Source of the DNA: Candidatus Omnitrophota bacterium
Lineage (GTDB): Bacteria > Omnitrophota > Gorgyraeia > S143-82
Assembly (NCBI GenBank): GCA_027065215.1
Contig: JAMOOT010000290.1
Location: 1-7,088 of the forward strand
Length of the DNA stretch: 7,088 bases
Direction: 5' to 3'
Under the pieces are notes generated by a model, which saw only the letters and a program-made list of their open reading frames with translations, was not told where the DNA came from and searched no databases. A program made the translations under genes and the position numbers. Positions within the stretch are counted from its first letter, which is position 1. Every line of letters starts with the position of its first letter. This document shows positions 1 through 6,196 of the stretch, piece after piece.

Positions 1-322
1 CCTCTATCCCTAATTTAACGGCCTCTTTGGCCGTACGGTAAAGTCGAAGATACCAACAACGGGCACAACGTGAAGGAAAAGATCGATATGTAAAGATACC
101 TCGATAAAAATCTTCTGGCATAGACCAAATCGATACCAACTCGATACCATTGTTCTCACAGTATTGTTTTAAACAGATATAACGATTCATCTTTTCACTA
201 TAAGGGAATATATTGGGATTGTACCAAAACGAGATCACATCAAATCCCTGCTCTGACAACACCTTATAAGGGTACAATAAACATGGTGCGCAACAGGTAT
301 GGAGCAATATCCTTTTCCCCAT
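1..322 (-). CDS. queH: Epoxyqueuosine reductase QueH, N-terminal part (cut by window edge)
   Basis: The first 107 residues of a QueH (former DUF208) protein are visible; the rest lies beyond position 1. QueH reduces epoxyqueuosine to queuosine in tRNA, the last step of queuosine synthesis, and is unrelated in sequence to QueG. The reading begins MGKRILLHTCCAPC, with Cys10, Cys11 and Cys14. It continues through a YNPNIFPYSE segment and an RCARCW motif with Cys86 and Cys89, followed by RLYRTAKEA. These cysteine clusters are the family's metal and Fe-S ligands, and the RL..TA..A segment is typical. The ATG at 322-320 is chosen because the family starts just before the CC motif; a purine-rich AGGGTAGAG precedes it. 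It lies 47 bp behind the nucleotidyltransferase stop with no terminator visible, so co-transcription is likely. The frame was read by hand from the reverse complement. Confidence 0.88.
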   Translation of the reverse strand, partial: MGKRILLHTCCAPCLLYPYKVLSEQGFDVISFWYNPNIFPYSEKMNRYICLKQYCENNGIELVSIWSMPEDFYRGIFTYRSFPSRCARCWYLRLYRTAKEAVKLGIE

Positions 323-369
323 CTCTACCCTATTACCTTCTATTAGTGCCAAGATCTTGTATCAAACTC

Positions 370-1449
370 CTATTCACTAACGTCCTCAAATAAACCGGCA
401 AAATGTTTAATTGTACGGCGATATTCATTCCATTGACCTATGTCAAACCACTTATCTTCTTCTATAGGGAATACACCTACTGGCAAATCACGGGAACGAA
501 ATTCCTCTATCAAATCAACCATACTATATTCCTCATTTCCTGACAGAAAACTCAATGCCTCTGGCTCCATAACATAGAATCCAGTATTCACCAACATCTT
601 ATAAGAGGGCTTCTCCCTAATCTCTAATAACCTCCCATCTTCTGAAACCTCCATCACTCCATAAGGTACAATCATCTTTTTCTGGGAGACCACAATTGTA
701 AGTATATTTTGATTCTTCCGATGATAATCCAGTATTCGGGTATAGTCTTCATCTATCAATATATCACAATTAGTAATGAAAAAACTATCGCGCAAAAATT
801 GCCTCATCAAACCAAGGCTCCCCGCTGTCCCTAAAGGCCTGTCCTCTACCACAAATTCTATTTTATAGTCACTAAACCCATCAAGAAAATACATCTTTAC
901 CATCTCCGCCTTGTAATTAAGGGAAAGAATAAAATGACGAAAACCTAAGGAAGAAAATCTTTCCATAATCAACTCTATAATCGGACGGTCTCCTATTGGG
1001 ATCAAGGGCTTGGGCAGTATTTTAGTAAATGGGTCCAATCTTGTGCCCTTCCCGCCAGCCATAATAACCACTTTATGCTGATAATCAATTTTAGGGCGAG
1101 TAAAAAAATCTCGCCAATGAAATAAATCTACCAACCTTCCGTCTCTGGTCAGAACTGGTACATGTTCTATTCGGTACTCAAGCATCATCTCTTTGGCACG
1201 AATAGGATGGTCTATGTCCTCAATATAACAAACCTTTGGCGAACGAGACATCACCTCTGAAACTGGACGATCTAAAGGGATATGCTGAATCAAGGCCCTA
1301 CGGAGATCACCATCAACAAATACTCCTAACAACCTTTCTGAATCATCCACTACTAAAACTATTTTCTCTCCCCCTTCGGCAATCTTACGTGCCGCTTTTT
1401 CTATCGAAATTTCTGGAGATATGCATAAATGCCTTATATTTTCTTTCAT
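370..1449 (-). CDS. CBS-domain-pair / sugar-phosphate nucleotidyltransferase fusion
   Basis: A 359-residue two-part protein. Residues about 1-118 form a CBS-domain pair, with the repeated pattern VLVVDDSERLLGVFVDGDLR and then VPVLTRDGRLVDLFHWRD. Residues about 126-350 form a nucleotidyltransferase of the RfbA/GlmU type with AGGKGTRL (131-138), PKPL (146-149), EDRPLGTAGSL (202-212), TNCDI (226-230) and FDIGQWNEYRR (335-345). Such enzymes join a sugar 1-phosphate to an NTP; the CBS pair usually binds an adenine nucleotide and may regulate. The same architecture occurs in PtmE-like enzymes that activate glucosamine-1-phosphate with GTP for legionaminic acid synthesis, but no other nonulosonate gene is in view, so sugar and nucleotide are unassigned. 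I start at the ATG at 1449; the frame extends to a TTG at 1485, but that lies inside the terminator hairpin. Only a short GGTG precedes the ATG as ribosome-binding site. Confidence 0.9.
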   Translation of the reverse strand: MKENIRHLCISPEISIEKAARKIAEGGEKIVLVVDDSERLLGVFVDGDLRRALIQHIPLDRPVSEVMSRSPKVCYIEDIDHPIRAKEMMLEYRIEHVPVLTRDGRLVDLFHWRDFFTRPKIDYQHKVVIMAGGKGTRLDPFTKILPKPLIPIGDRPIIELIMERFSSLGFRHFILSLNYKAEMVKMYFLDGFSDYKIEFVVEDRPLGTAGSLGLMRQFLRDSFFITNCDILIDEDYTRILDYHRKNQNILTIVVSQKKMIVPYGVMEVSEDGRLLEIREKPSYKMLVNTGFYVMEPEALSFLSGNEEYSMVDLIEEFRSRDLPVGVFPIEEDKWFDIGQWNEYRRTIKHFAGLFEDVSE

Positions 1450-1470
1450 ACACACCAAAATAAACCATAA

Positions 1471-1505
1471 TAAAAAACCCCGCAAGTATTTTTACTTGCG
1501 GGGTT
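1471..1505 (-). terminator. Rho-independent terminator after the Lys-rich small gene
   Basis: A perfect 13-bp stem (1476-1488 with 1493-1505) carries a CCCCGC/GCGGGG core and a 4-nt loop at 1489-1492. Read on the minus strand it runs directly into a U-tract from six A residues at 1472-1477. The plus-strand side has no T-run, so it works only for minus transcription. It starts 20 bp after the stop of the 65-residue gene and closes the smpB unit. The nucleotidyltransferase ATG is only 21 bp beyond it. Confidence 0.92.
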
Positions 1506-1525
1506 ACTATCCATTACTTAACTAA

Positions 1526-1723
1526 CTACTTTTTCTTCTTGCTAGTTTTTTTGTTAGAAGATTTTTTAGCGGCCTTCTTTGCATTAGATTTCTTAGCGGC
1601 TGTTTTTTTCTTTTTCTTACCCCCTCGGGCCATTTTTGCCCTGGCGATATCGCCATCCTTGTCAATAAAATACAGGTAACCAGGTTCTTTCTTGATCCCA
1701 CACCGCAAGACCTTCTGCGCCAT
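1526..1723 (-). CDS. Small basic protein with polylysine (histone H1-like) tail
   Basis: A 65-residue protein of unknown function. Residues 1-34 form a compact segment (MAQKVLRCGIKKEPGYLYFI, then DKDGDIARAKMARGG) that reads like a small folded beta unit with a Gly-Tyr-Leu-Tyr core and one Cys. Residues 36-65 are almost entirely Lys, Ala and Ser (17 Lys of 30), resembling the tails of bacterial histone H1-like proteins and some ribosome-associated proteins. The protein is probably a nucleic-acid binder (inference from charge). A strong Shine-Dalgarno, AAGGGGGTGA at 1736-1727, fixes the ATG at 1723. It begins 19 bp after the smpB stop and is followed by a terminator, so it belongs to the smpB transcript. 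I have a vague memory of similar short proteins in uncultivated bacteria but cannot name a family. The low-complexity tail alone would not prove a gene; the ribosome-binding site and non-repetitive head do. Confidence 0.82.
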   Translation of the reverse strand: MAQKVLRCGIKKEPGYLYFIDKDGDIARAKMARGGKKKKKTAAKKSNAKKAAKKSSNKKTSKKKK

Positions 1724-1742
1724 GCTTCACCCCCTTTTTGGT

Positions 1743-2195
1743 TTAAACCTTAACCCTACCACTTGTTATACGCCTTAATCGGCGCTGTAACTCTTTTCTC
1801 TTTATGTCTTGGCGCTTATCTATCTTGCGTTTTCCTTTTGCCAGAGCAATCTCCAACTTGGCCCACCCTCGATTAAAATAGAGTTTAATCGGAACACAGG
1901 TATAACCTTTTTTACTTATGGCTCCAGAGATTTTATCGATTTCTCGTCGATGCAAAAGCAATTTTCTGGTTCGAGTCGGGTCGTGATTAAATATACTTCC
2001 ATGGGTGTATTCAGGTATATGCATATTAAAGACATAGGCCTCTCCATCCTGAATCCTAATAAAGGCCTCGTCAATACTCGCGCGTCCTAATCTAAGGGAC
2101 TTAACCTCCGTACCCGTGAGGACCAAACCCGCCTCAAATCTGTCAAAGATCTCATAATCCCGTTGAGCCTTCTTGTTCGTAGCAATTAATTTCAT
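1743..2195 (-). CDS. smpB: SsrA (tmRNA)-binding protein SmpB
   Basis: SmpB binds tmRNA and delivers it to stalled ribosomes, standing in for the anticodon and codon in the decoding centre during trans-translation. The 150-residue length is normal. It starts MKLIATNKKAQRDYEI and contains the signature LTGTEVKSLRLGRASI (26-41). The family's PTRTRKLLLHRREI stretch is at 73-86, and the GYTCVPIKLYFNRGWAKLEI barrel strands are at 97-116. The tail GKRKIDKRQDIKRK is the Lys/Arg-rich C-terminus that becomes helical in the mRNA channel. The ATG at 2195 has a modest AAGAGA-like purine run ahead of it. A promoter-like pair lies just upstream, so smpB appears to head its own unit with the small basic protein. 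The ssrA gene itself is not in the window. Confidence 0.97.
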   Translation of the reverse strand: MKLIATNKKAQRDYEIFDRFEAGLVLTGTEVKSLRLGRASIDEAFIRIQDGEAYVFNMHIPEYTHGSIFNHDPTRTRKLLLHRREIDKISGAISKKGYTCVPIKLYFNRGWAKLEIALAKGKRKIDKRQDIKRKELQRRLRRITSGRVKV

Positions 2196-2214
2196 AGTCT
2201 CTTTTCTTTAAGAT

Positions 2215-2243
2215 ATTAAAACATATATCGACGATAAACTCAA
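2215..2243 (-). promoter_or_regulatory. Predicted sigma70-type promoter of smpB
   Basis: On the minus strand, TTGAGT (2243-2238) is followed after exactly 17 nt by TTTAAT (2220-2215). Matches to consensus are 4/6 and 5/6. The predicted start near 2208 would leave a leader of about 13 nt before the smpB ATG. The region is AT-rich, so chance matches are possible; the correct spacing and position are the main support. Confidence 0.5.
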
Positions 2244-2353
2244 ACATTTTATTATTTATATAAAGGGATTGGCATATAGACATTATTATGTCAAGAGATA
2301 ACTCGCTTATAATAGCAAACGGGATAGAATTGTCCTGTATGATTTCTTCTATA

Positions 2354-4075
2354 TCAGTTATTATGAATTATGGAATTATGATTATCTTTTTTTATGGATA
2401 TCTCATCTATATTGTAAAGCAACCCAAGATAAGGCGAAGGTTTGATACCTATAATACGATCCCGTACAGCAAATAATCTAAAGGGCGTAATAGTATAGAT
2501 TACAGGAACCTTACAAGAAATTATTTTCTGCCACTTGTCATAAAGAGCCTTTCTTTTGCCCTCATTTAAAACCCTTACCCCTCTCTCGAATATCTCATCT
2601 ATTTCCTTTTCCCAATCAAAAAATGGATGAGGCTCTTTTGGCCACCAGATATGAAGCGAACCTGAAGAATGCCACACATTCCTGCCAAAGTGTGGATCCA
2701 TTCCACCAGTTAATCCAATAAGAATCAATTCCCAATCAAAAGAATTAGTGAGTCTAATCACCAAATTATTAAAATCAACTGCAACAAAATTGCACTTTAT
2801 CCCACATCTTGCCAGGTCCGAAGCAATCATAGAGGCAATCTGAACCCTCTCAGAAGAGTTGGCATTGGTAATCAAATTAAGTTCAAGTCTATGCCCAAAT
2901 CTATCCTCTAAAATTCCATCTCCATCCTTATCTTGAAATCCCAACTCAGACAATAAAGTTCTGGCATGATTCAAGTCATAATCATACTCACACAGATTCG
3001 GATTATAAAAAAAACCATTACTCGAATTCATAGGCCCGTACTGAGGCTCTGCTAACCCTCGATAAACTGTCTTGATTATCCCTTCCCTATCTATGCAATG
3101 ACCTATTGCCTGTCTAAATTTCTCCTCCCTAAACCAGTTAAGTTTATATCTTGGCAAAGAAGAATTAGGATTCAGATTAAAAGCTAAAAAGTTTGAACCT
3201 AATGCGGGCCCTAATTTATAAATTTTAATGCCCTCAGGAGACAACCTCTTCAGTAGGGAATAATCTAATGCCCGCAAAGAGATAACATCCAACTCGCCTT
3301 CTAAAAACTTCAGAAATGCGCTATCATCACTTGAAATTATTAACATTATCACACCGTCTAACATAGGAAGGCCTTTTCGATAATAATAAGGATTTCTTTC
3401 CAATTCTACTACTTGGCCAGGCAAAAACCTCTTCAGCCTAAAAGGACCATTCACCACTATCTCTTTTGGTTTTGTACCTAATGACCAGACGAAATTAAAT
3501 TTCTTATCCCTAACCCACTTTTCTAATATATGCCTTGGCAATATCTCTTGTGTAAGGGAACGCAAAAATGGAGCAAAGACATCTGGCAATACAAATTCAA
3601 CTCTCCTATCGTCAATGGCCCTAACCTGAATTTTCCTACCATGGACCTGAAATATATCCTTAGCGCTATTAGGGATATCGGGATTATATATCAATGAATT
3701 AAATGTAAACTCTACATCATAAGCAGTTAGGGACTCACCATCAGACCACTTTAACCCATCTCTCAGCGTAAAGATCCATCTTTTCCCATCATCAGATACC
3801 TGCCAGGACTGGGCCAATTCAGGGACAGGCTCTTGAGTAAAGGGGTCTATTTTCACCAGTCCAACAAACATCAATGAGGTTACTGAAGTAGTTGATGACT
3901 CCTGAGCCAATATTGGATTAAAACTTTTCGGATCACTGGATAGACGTAAAACAATCTTATTACCTATCGCATTGTCTAAGGGAGGGAAGGCACATAACCC
4001 CCAAATAAGACACACAATCCCACATATAACTACAGAGGGCAATAAATACTTTGCTACCTTACTTGCGAAGATCAC
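2354..4075 (-). CDS. ABC-transporter substrate-binding protein, family 5 (oligopeptide/dipeptide type)
   Basis: A 573-residue SBP_bac_5 protein of the OppA/DppA kind, which captures peptides, nickel or sugars outside the membrane for an ABC importer. Residues 10-30 are one hydrophobic segment that serves as export signal or membrane anchor. No lipobox is seen: the nearby Cys residues lack the small residue normally at -1. Family landmarks follow: LRLSSDPKSFNPILAQES (43-60), WSDGESLTAYDVEFTF (110-125), the central REEKFRQAIGHCIDREGI region, the DKDGDGILED turn, and a final VPVIYTITPFRLFAVRDRI strand. The start is GTG at 4075, overlapping the end of secG by 17 bp; no good Shine-Dalgarno is present, so translation may rely on coupling. 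A TTG at residue 12 is an alternative start. No permease or ATPase gene is in view, so the ligand is unassigned. Polyamine-binding PotD belongs to a different family. Confidence 0.92.
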   Translation of the reverse strand: MIFASKVAKYLLPSVVICGIVCLIWGLCAFPPLDNAIGNKIVLRLSSDPKSFNPILAQESSTTSVTSLMFVGLVKIDPFTQEPVPELAQSWQVSDDGKRWIFTLRDGLKWSDGESLTAYDVEFTFNSLIYNPDIPNSAKDIFQVHGRKIQVRAIDDRRVEFVLPDVFAPFLRSLTQEILPRHILEKWVRDKKFNFVWSLGTKPKEIVVNGPFRLKRFLPGQVVELERNPYYYRKGLPMLDGVIMLIISSDDSAFLKFLEGELDVISLRALDYSLLKRLSPEGIKIYKLGPALGSNFLAFNLNPNSSLPRYKLNWFREEKFRQAIGHCIDREGIIKTVYRGLAEPQYGPMNSSNGFFYNPNLCEYDYDLNHARTLLSELGFQDKDGDGILEDRFGHRLELNLITNANSSERVQIASMIASDLARCGIKCNFVAVDFNNLVIRLTNSFDWELILIGLTGGMDPHFGRNVWHSSGSLHIWWPKEPHPFFDWEKEIDEIFERGVRVLNEGKRKALYDKWQKIISCKVPVIYTITPFRLFAVRDRIIGIKPSPYLGLLYNIDEISIKKDNHNSIIHNN

Positions 4076-4541
4076 CTGCGGGTTTGTTTAGCGTCATATT
4101 AGCGGCACCAGCGGAACTCTTCACTTTCTGTTTCCCCTGAGGGACAACCTGCTTGCTGGTATTATTGGATCCCTCTTTCTTCGAAGAGGGAGAAACCGCA
4201 ACATTTTGACCTTGAACAGGGGCAGACCTATTGACTGGGAGATTCGTTTTAGGCAAAACTTTCACTGGAGCATGTGATACCGTCCGTTTTTTAAATAATC
4301 TCTCCATTACAGATTTACTCCTCTGAACAACAAAGTAGTTCAAACTCAAGGCCAGAATAAGGAAAAGCGCCCCCAACACTATTGTAATCCTTACCATATA
4401 AATGTTTGTTTTGCCTCCAAAGAGAGTCTCAGCGGCTGAAAAGGATTCTACCAACCCTCCCCCTCGCCCAGATTGCATCAAGATTACCACCACCAATAAA
4501 AAACAAACTAATATATAAAGACCTAACAGAAGTTGATACAT
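4059..4541 (-). CDS. secG: Protein-export translocon subunit SecG
   Basis: SecG is the small two-helix subunit of the SecYEG channel that assists SecA-driven export. Residues 3-22 form the first membrane helix. The conserved QSGRGGGL loop (23-30) and SAAETLFGGK (35-44) follow, and the second helix spans about 48-72. At 160 residues it is longer than many SecG proteins: residues 73-160 are a basic, Ser/Pro/Lys/Gln-rich, probably disordered cytoplasmic or periplasmic tail. A clear AAGGAG at 4553-4548, 6 nt before the ATG, fixes the start. That site is formed by the last two Arg codons of the upstream SpeD-like gene, only 2 bp away, so its translation is coupled. It overlaps the next gene by 17 bp. 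Confidence 0.95.
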   Translation of the reverse strand: MYQLLLGLYILVCFLLVVVILMQSGRGGGLVESFSAAETLFGGKTNIYMVRITIVLGALFLILALSLNYFVVQRSKSVMERLFKKRTVSHAPVKVLPKTNLPVNRSAPVQGQNVAVSPSSKKEGSNNTSKQVVPQGKQKVKSSAGAANMTLNKPAGDLRK

Positions 4542-4543
4542 AA

Positions 4544-4918
4544 TTATCTCCTTATATAGAGCTTCTTTTTAACTCGCTTTGCCTTAAAAAACTCCTTACA
4601 AAACTTTGTAGCCTTTATCGGATCAAATTCTTTGCAAGAAAATATATTCAAATATGCTGAATTGGTCTTTTCAGCAAAATGTCCAGTAATAGAACTCGTC
4701 TCAATAAATTGTAACAAAGAATATCCCGGTGTATGTTCAGCCTTTAACCCAAAATACGGCAAATAGCATCTACCATATTTTTGCATTTTCAGAATATCAC
4801 ATAACTTATCAACAAACTCCCTTAATCTCTTACGAGAACGAATCACTTGACCATCGCACTCATAGAGATCAAGGACTAATTCCATTCCATAATCGCCTTT
4901 TTCAAGGTATTTCCCCAT
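4544..4918 (-). CDS. Divergent S-adenosylmethionine decarboxylase-like protein (SpeD paralogue)
   Basis: A 124-residue protein of the small bacterial SpeD fold, found by hand alignment to the canonical SpeD two genes upstream. GMELVLDLY (11-19) aligns with GVHLLVEFY, and NIFSCKEFDP (91-100) with DIFLCGGLDP. In between, Ser75, His80 and Cys95 sit at exactly the Ser+5/Ser+20 spacing of Ser79, His84 and Cys99 in SpeD, which are the pyruvoyl precursor and two catalytic residues. The flanks differ: the Glu-Ser-His cleavage motif is Thr-Ser-Ser and the WPE motif is Ala-Glu-Lys. It could be a pyruvoyl decarboxylase for another substrate, as known for some SpeD relatives acting on ornithine or arginine, or a non-catalytic SpeD partner. 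The start at 4918 is set by a perfect AAGGAGG; the frame stays open to 4984 inside speE, but that start lacks support. It lies 10 bp after speE and 2 bp before secG. Confidence 0.85.
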   Translation of the reverse strand: MGKYLEKGDYGMELVLDLYECDGQVIRSRKRLREFVDKLCDILKMQKYGRCYLPYFGLKAEHTPGYSLLQFIETSSITGHFAEKTNSAYLNIFSCKEFDPIKATKFCKEFFKAKRVKKKLYIRR

Positions 4919-4923
4919 TTCTT

Positions 4924-4930
4924 CCTCCTT
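4924..4930 (-). promoter_or_regulatory. Ribosome-binding site fixing the SpeD-like gene start
   Basis: AAGGAGG, a full match to the anti-Shine-Dalgarno core, stands 5 nt before the ATG at 4918 and overlaps the speE stop codon (4931-4929). It decides the start in favour of 4918 rather than an in-frame ATG at 4984, and suggests that ribosomes finishing speE reinitiate here. Confidence 0.85.
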
Positions 4931-5774
4931 ACCCCAATCTCCGGGCCACATAAGGCGGCAAGATAAAACTTGCCGCATGGACATCTGGCGTATAGTAGTC
5001 CGTCCTTATCCCTGCTTTAGTAAATCTATTGGTTATAACCCTATTAGACGGCCAAGTCTTTATCCCCTTAGCACTTAATATAAACGAGAAAAACCCTCCA
5101 ATATATGTAGGAACCGCCGCCAAATATACACTACTTAGGGGGAAAACCTGACGAAATATCTTCATAGATTGAGGCAATTCATTGCCCTGAAAAAATGTTG
5201 AACCAGTCTGACGGCTTACTACTCCCACTCTGTTAAGGATATTATACAACCCCTGATAAAATTTCTTGGTAAACAATACCTTCCCCGGGCCAATAGGATC
5301 AGGAGAATCAACTATTATTACATCAAACTTTTCTTCTGTACTCGCCACATACTTAACCCCATCATCAACTATTAACTCTAATCTTGGGTCCTGAAATGCC
5401 TTCCCACAGATCTTGCGAAGATATTTCTTTGCCAACTCGATTACTTTACCATCTATATCCACCATTACAACTTTTTCAATAAAATCATATTTAAATATCT
5501 CCTCAATAGCCCCACCGTCCCCTCCTCCTATTACTAAGACTTTTTTAGGGTTAGGGTGAACCATTATTGGGACATGGACTATCATCTCGTGGTATATAAA
5601 CTCATCTTTCTCTGTAGTCTGTACTATACCATCCAAAGCCAAGACTCTTCCCAAACTTTTGTTCTCAAACAAAAGGATATTTTGGTATTTACTTCTCCCT
5701 TTATAGACTACTCTATCTATTCCCAACCACTGGGTAATAGTGGCACCATATAAATCCTCTTTAAACCATTTCAT
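4929..5774 (-). CDS. speE: Spermidine synthase (polyamine aminopropyltransferase)
   Basis: SpeE transfers the aminopropyl group of decarboxylated AdoMet to an amine, usually putrescine, giving spermidine and methylthioadenosine. The 281-residue length is standard. An N-terminal beta domain runs to about residue 60. Key motifs are YHEM (61-64), the nucleotide-binding GGGDGG (83-88), VDID (105-108), DDGVKYV (137-143), and VDSPDPIGPG (155-164), whose Asp156 and Asp159 line the active site. QTGS (189-192) and the C-terminal YYTPDVHAASFILP (260-273) complete the pattern. The ATG at 5774 overlaps the end of speD by 14 bp, typical of coupled genes making the donor and the transferase together. Putrescine is the default acceptor, but agmatine or a longer amine cannot be excluded from sequence. 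No ornithine or arginine decarboxylase of the usual PLP families is nearby. Confidence 0.95.
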   Translation of the reverse strand: MKWFKEDLYGATITQWLGIDRVVYKGRSKYQNILLFENKSLGRVLALDGIVQTTEKDEFIYHEMIVHVPIMVHPNPKKVLVIGGGDGGAIEEIFKYDFIEKVVMVDIDGKVIELAKKYLRKICGKAFQDPRLELIVDDGVKYVASTEEKFDVIIVDSPDPIGPGKVLFTKKFYQGLYNILNRVGVVSRQTGSTFFQGNELPQSMKIFRQVFPLSSVYLAAVPTYIGGFFSFILSAKGIKTWPSNRVITNRFTKAGIRTDYYTPDVHAASFILPPYVARRLG

Positions 5775-6168
5775 CCGTCATCATACCTCTTTTTAACTCA
5801 ATCATCTGGATCTTTTCCGGCTGAAAGGCATCTTTTAAAACTGGAATTGCCCTATATGGATCAAGTCCTCCACATAAAAAGATATCTATTGCCGCATATC
5901 CCAGCTCTGGCCAAGAATGAATCGTAAGGTGTGACTCCATAACTATAGCAACTCCAGATATTCCACCATAAGGAGAAAAATGATGGAATTTCATTCCCAA
6001 TAAAGTGGCACCACAAGCAGTTACAGCCTCTTGGAAGGTCTTCTCTACCAATTCTAAATTATCAAGATTCTTGGCCCCATAAAACTCCACTAAAAGATGA
6101 ACACCAGCATAGCTCAAACCTCTGCTGTCACATTTAACTATTCCCTTTGGCTCAAGAATTCCCTTCAT
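5761..6168 (-). CDS. speD: S-adenosylmethionine decarboxylase proenzyme (bacterial class 1B type)
   Basis: SpeD decarboxylates AdoMet to supply the aminopropyl donor for SpeE. The 135-residue proenzyme self-cleaves at Glu78-Ser79 in MESHLTIHSWPE, turning Ser79 into the pyruvoyl cofactor. His84 and Cys99 (FLCGG) are the expected catalytic partners, and WPELGYAAIDIF is the typical strand after the cleavage site. HHFSPYGGISGVAIV precedes it. Both chains of the mature enzyme come from this one gene. The ATG at 6168 has a close Shine-Dalgarno (GAGG, 5 nt ahead). It is the first gene of the polyamine operon: a promoter lies about 75 bp upstream and speE overlaps its end by 14 bp. All catalytic residues are present, so it should be active. 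Confidence 0.97.
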   Translation of the reverse strand: MKGILEPKGIVKCDSRGLSYAGVHLLVEFYGAKNLDNLELVEKTFQEAVTACGATLLGMKFHHFSPYGGISGVAIVMESHLTIHSWPELGYAAIDIFLCGGLDPYRAIPVLKDAFQPEKIQMIELKRGMMTDEMV

Positions 6169-6181
6169 CTTACCTCTTCAC

Positions 6182-6196
6182 CTATGTATCCTTCAT
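6182..6196 (-). other. Possible 4-codon leader ORF (Met-Lys-Asp-Thr) ahead of speD
   Basis: Within the predicted speD leader, ATG AAG GAT ACA TAG is preceded by AAGGG 7 nt upstream, a usable ribosome-binding site. Its stop lies 13 nt before the speD ATG. An ORF this short is expected by chance, so the call rests on the Shine-Dalgarno and on the position. Leader peptides do control some polyamine genes, but no sequence relation to them is claimed. Confidence 0.2.

Noticed and set aside
18..34. ACGGCC/GGCCGT inverted repeat near the left edge
   Set aside because: It lies inside queH coding sequence (Arg-Thr-Ala-Lys-Glu-Ala), is only 6 bp, and is explained by coding.
323..369. preQ1 riboswitch ahead of queH
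   Set aside because: The 47-nt gap lacks the C-rich and A-rich pattern and stem of the preQ1 classes; queuosine genes can carry one, but nothing here fits.
1450..1485. N-terminal extension of the nucleotidyltransferase from a TTG
   Set aside because: The 12 extra codons are encoded by the terminator stem, its U-tract and the bases behind it; the ATG at 1449 directly precedes the CBS domain.
2281..2294. Perfect TTGACA on the minus strand upstream of smpB
   Set aside because: No -10-like hexamer occurs 16 to 18 nt downstream (the sequence there is around CAATCC), so the pair at 2243-2215 is preferred.
2281..2353. Possible terminator after the binding-protein gene
   Set aside because: Only a 5-bp stem (GACAT/ATGTC) was found, with no U-run; not enough for an intrinsic terminator.
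2288..2476. Plus-strand open frame of 62 codons with a hydrophobic stretch between smpB and the binding-protein gene
   Set aside because: No Shine-Dalgarno before its ATG, low-complexity Ile/Tyr-rich AT-driven sequence, and most of it is antisense to the end of the binding-protein gene.
4919..4984. N-terminal extension of the SpeD-like protein by 22 residues
   Set aside because: It would overlap speE by 56 bp with no ribosome-binding site, while the ATG at 4918 has a perfect AAGGAGG and matches the length of the SpeD fold.
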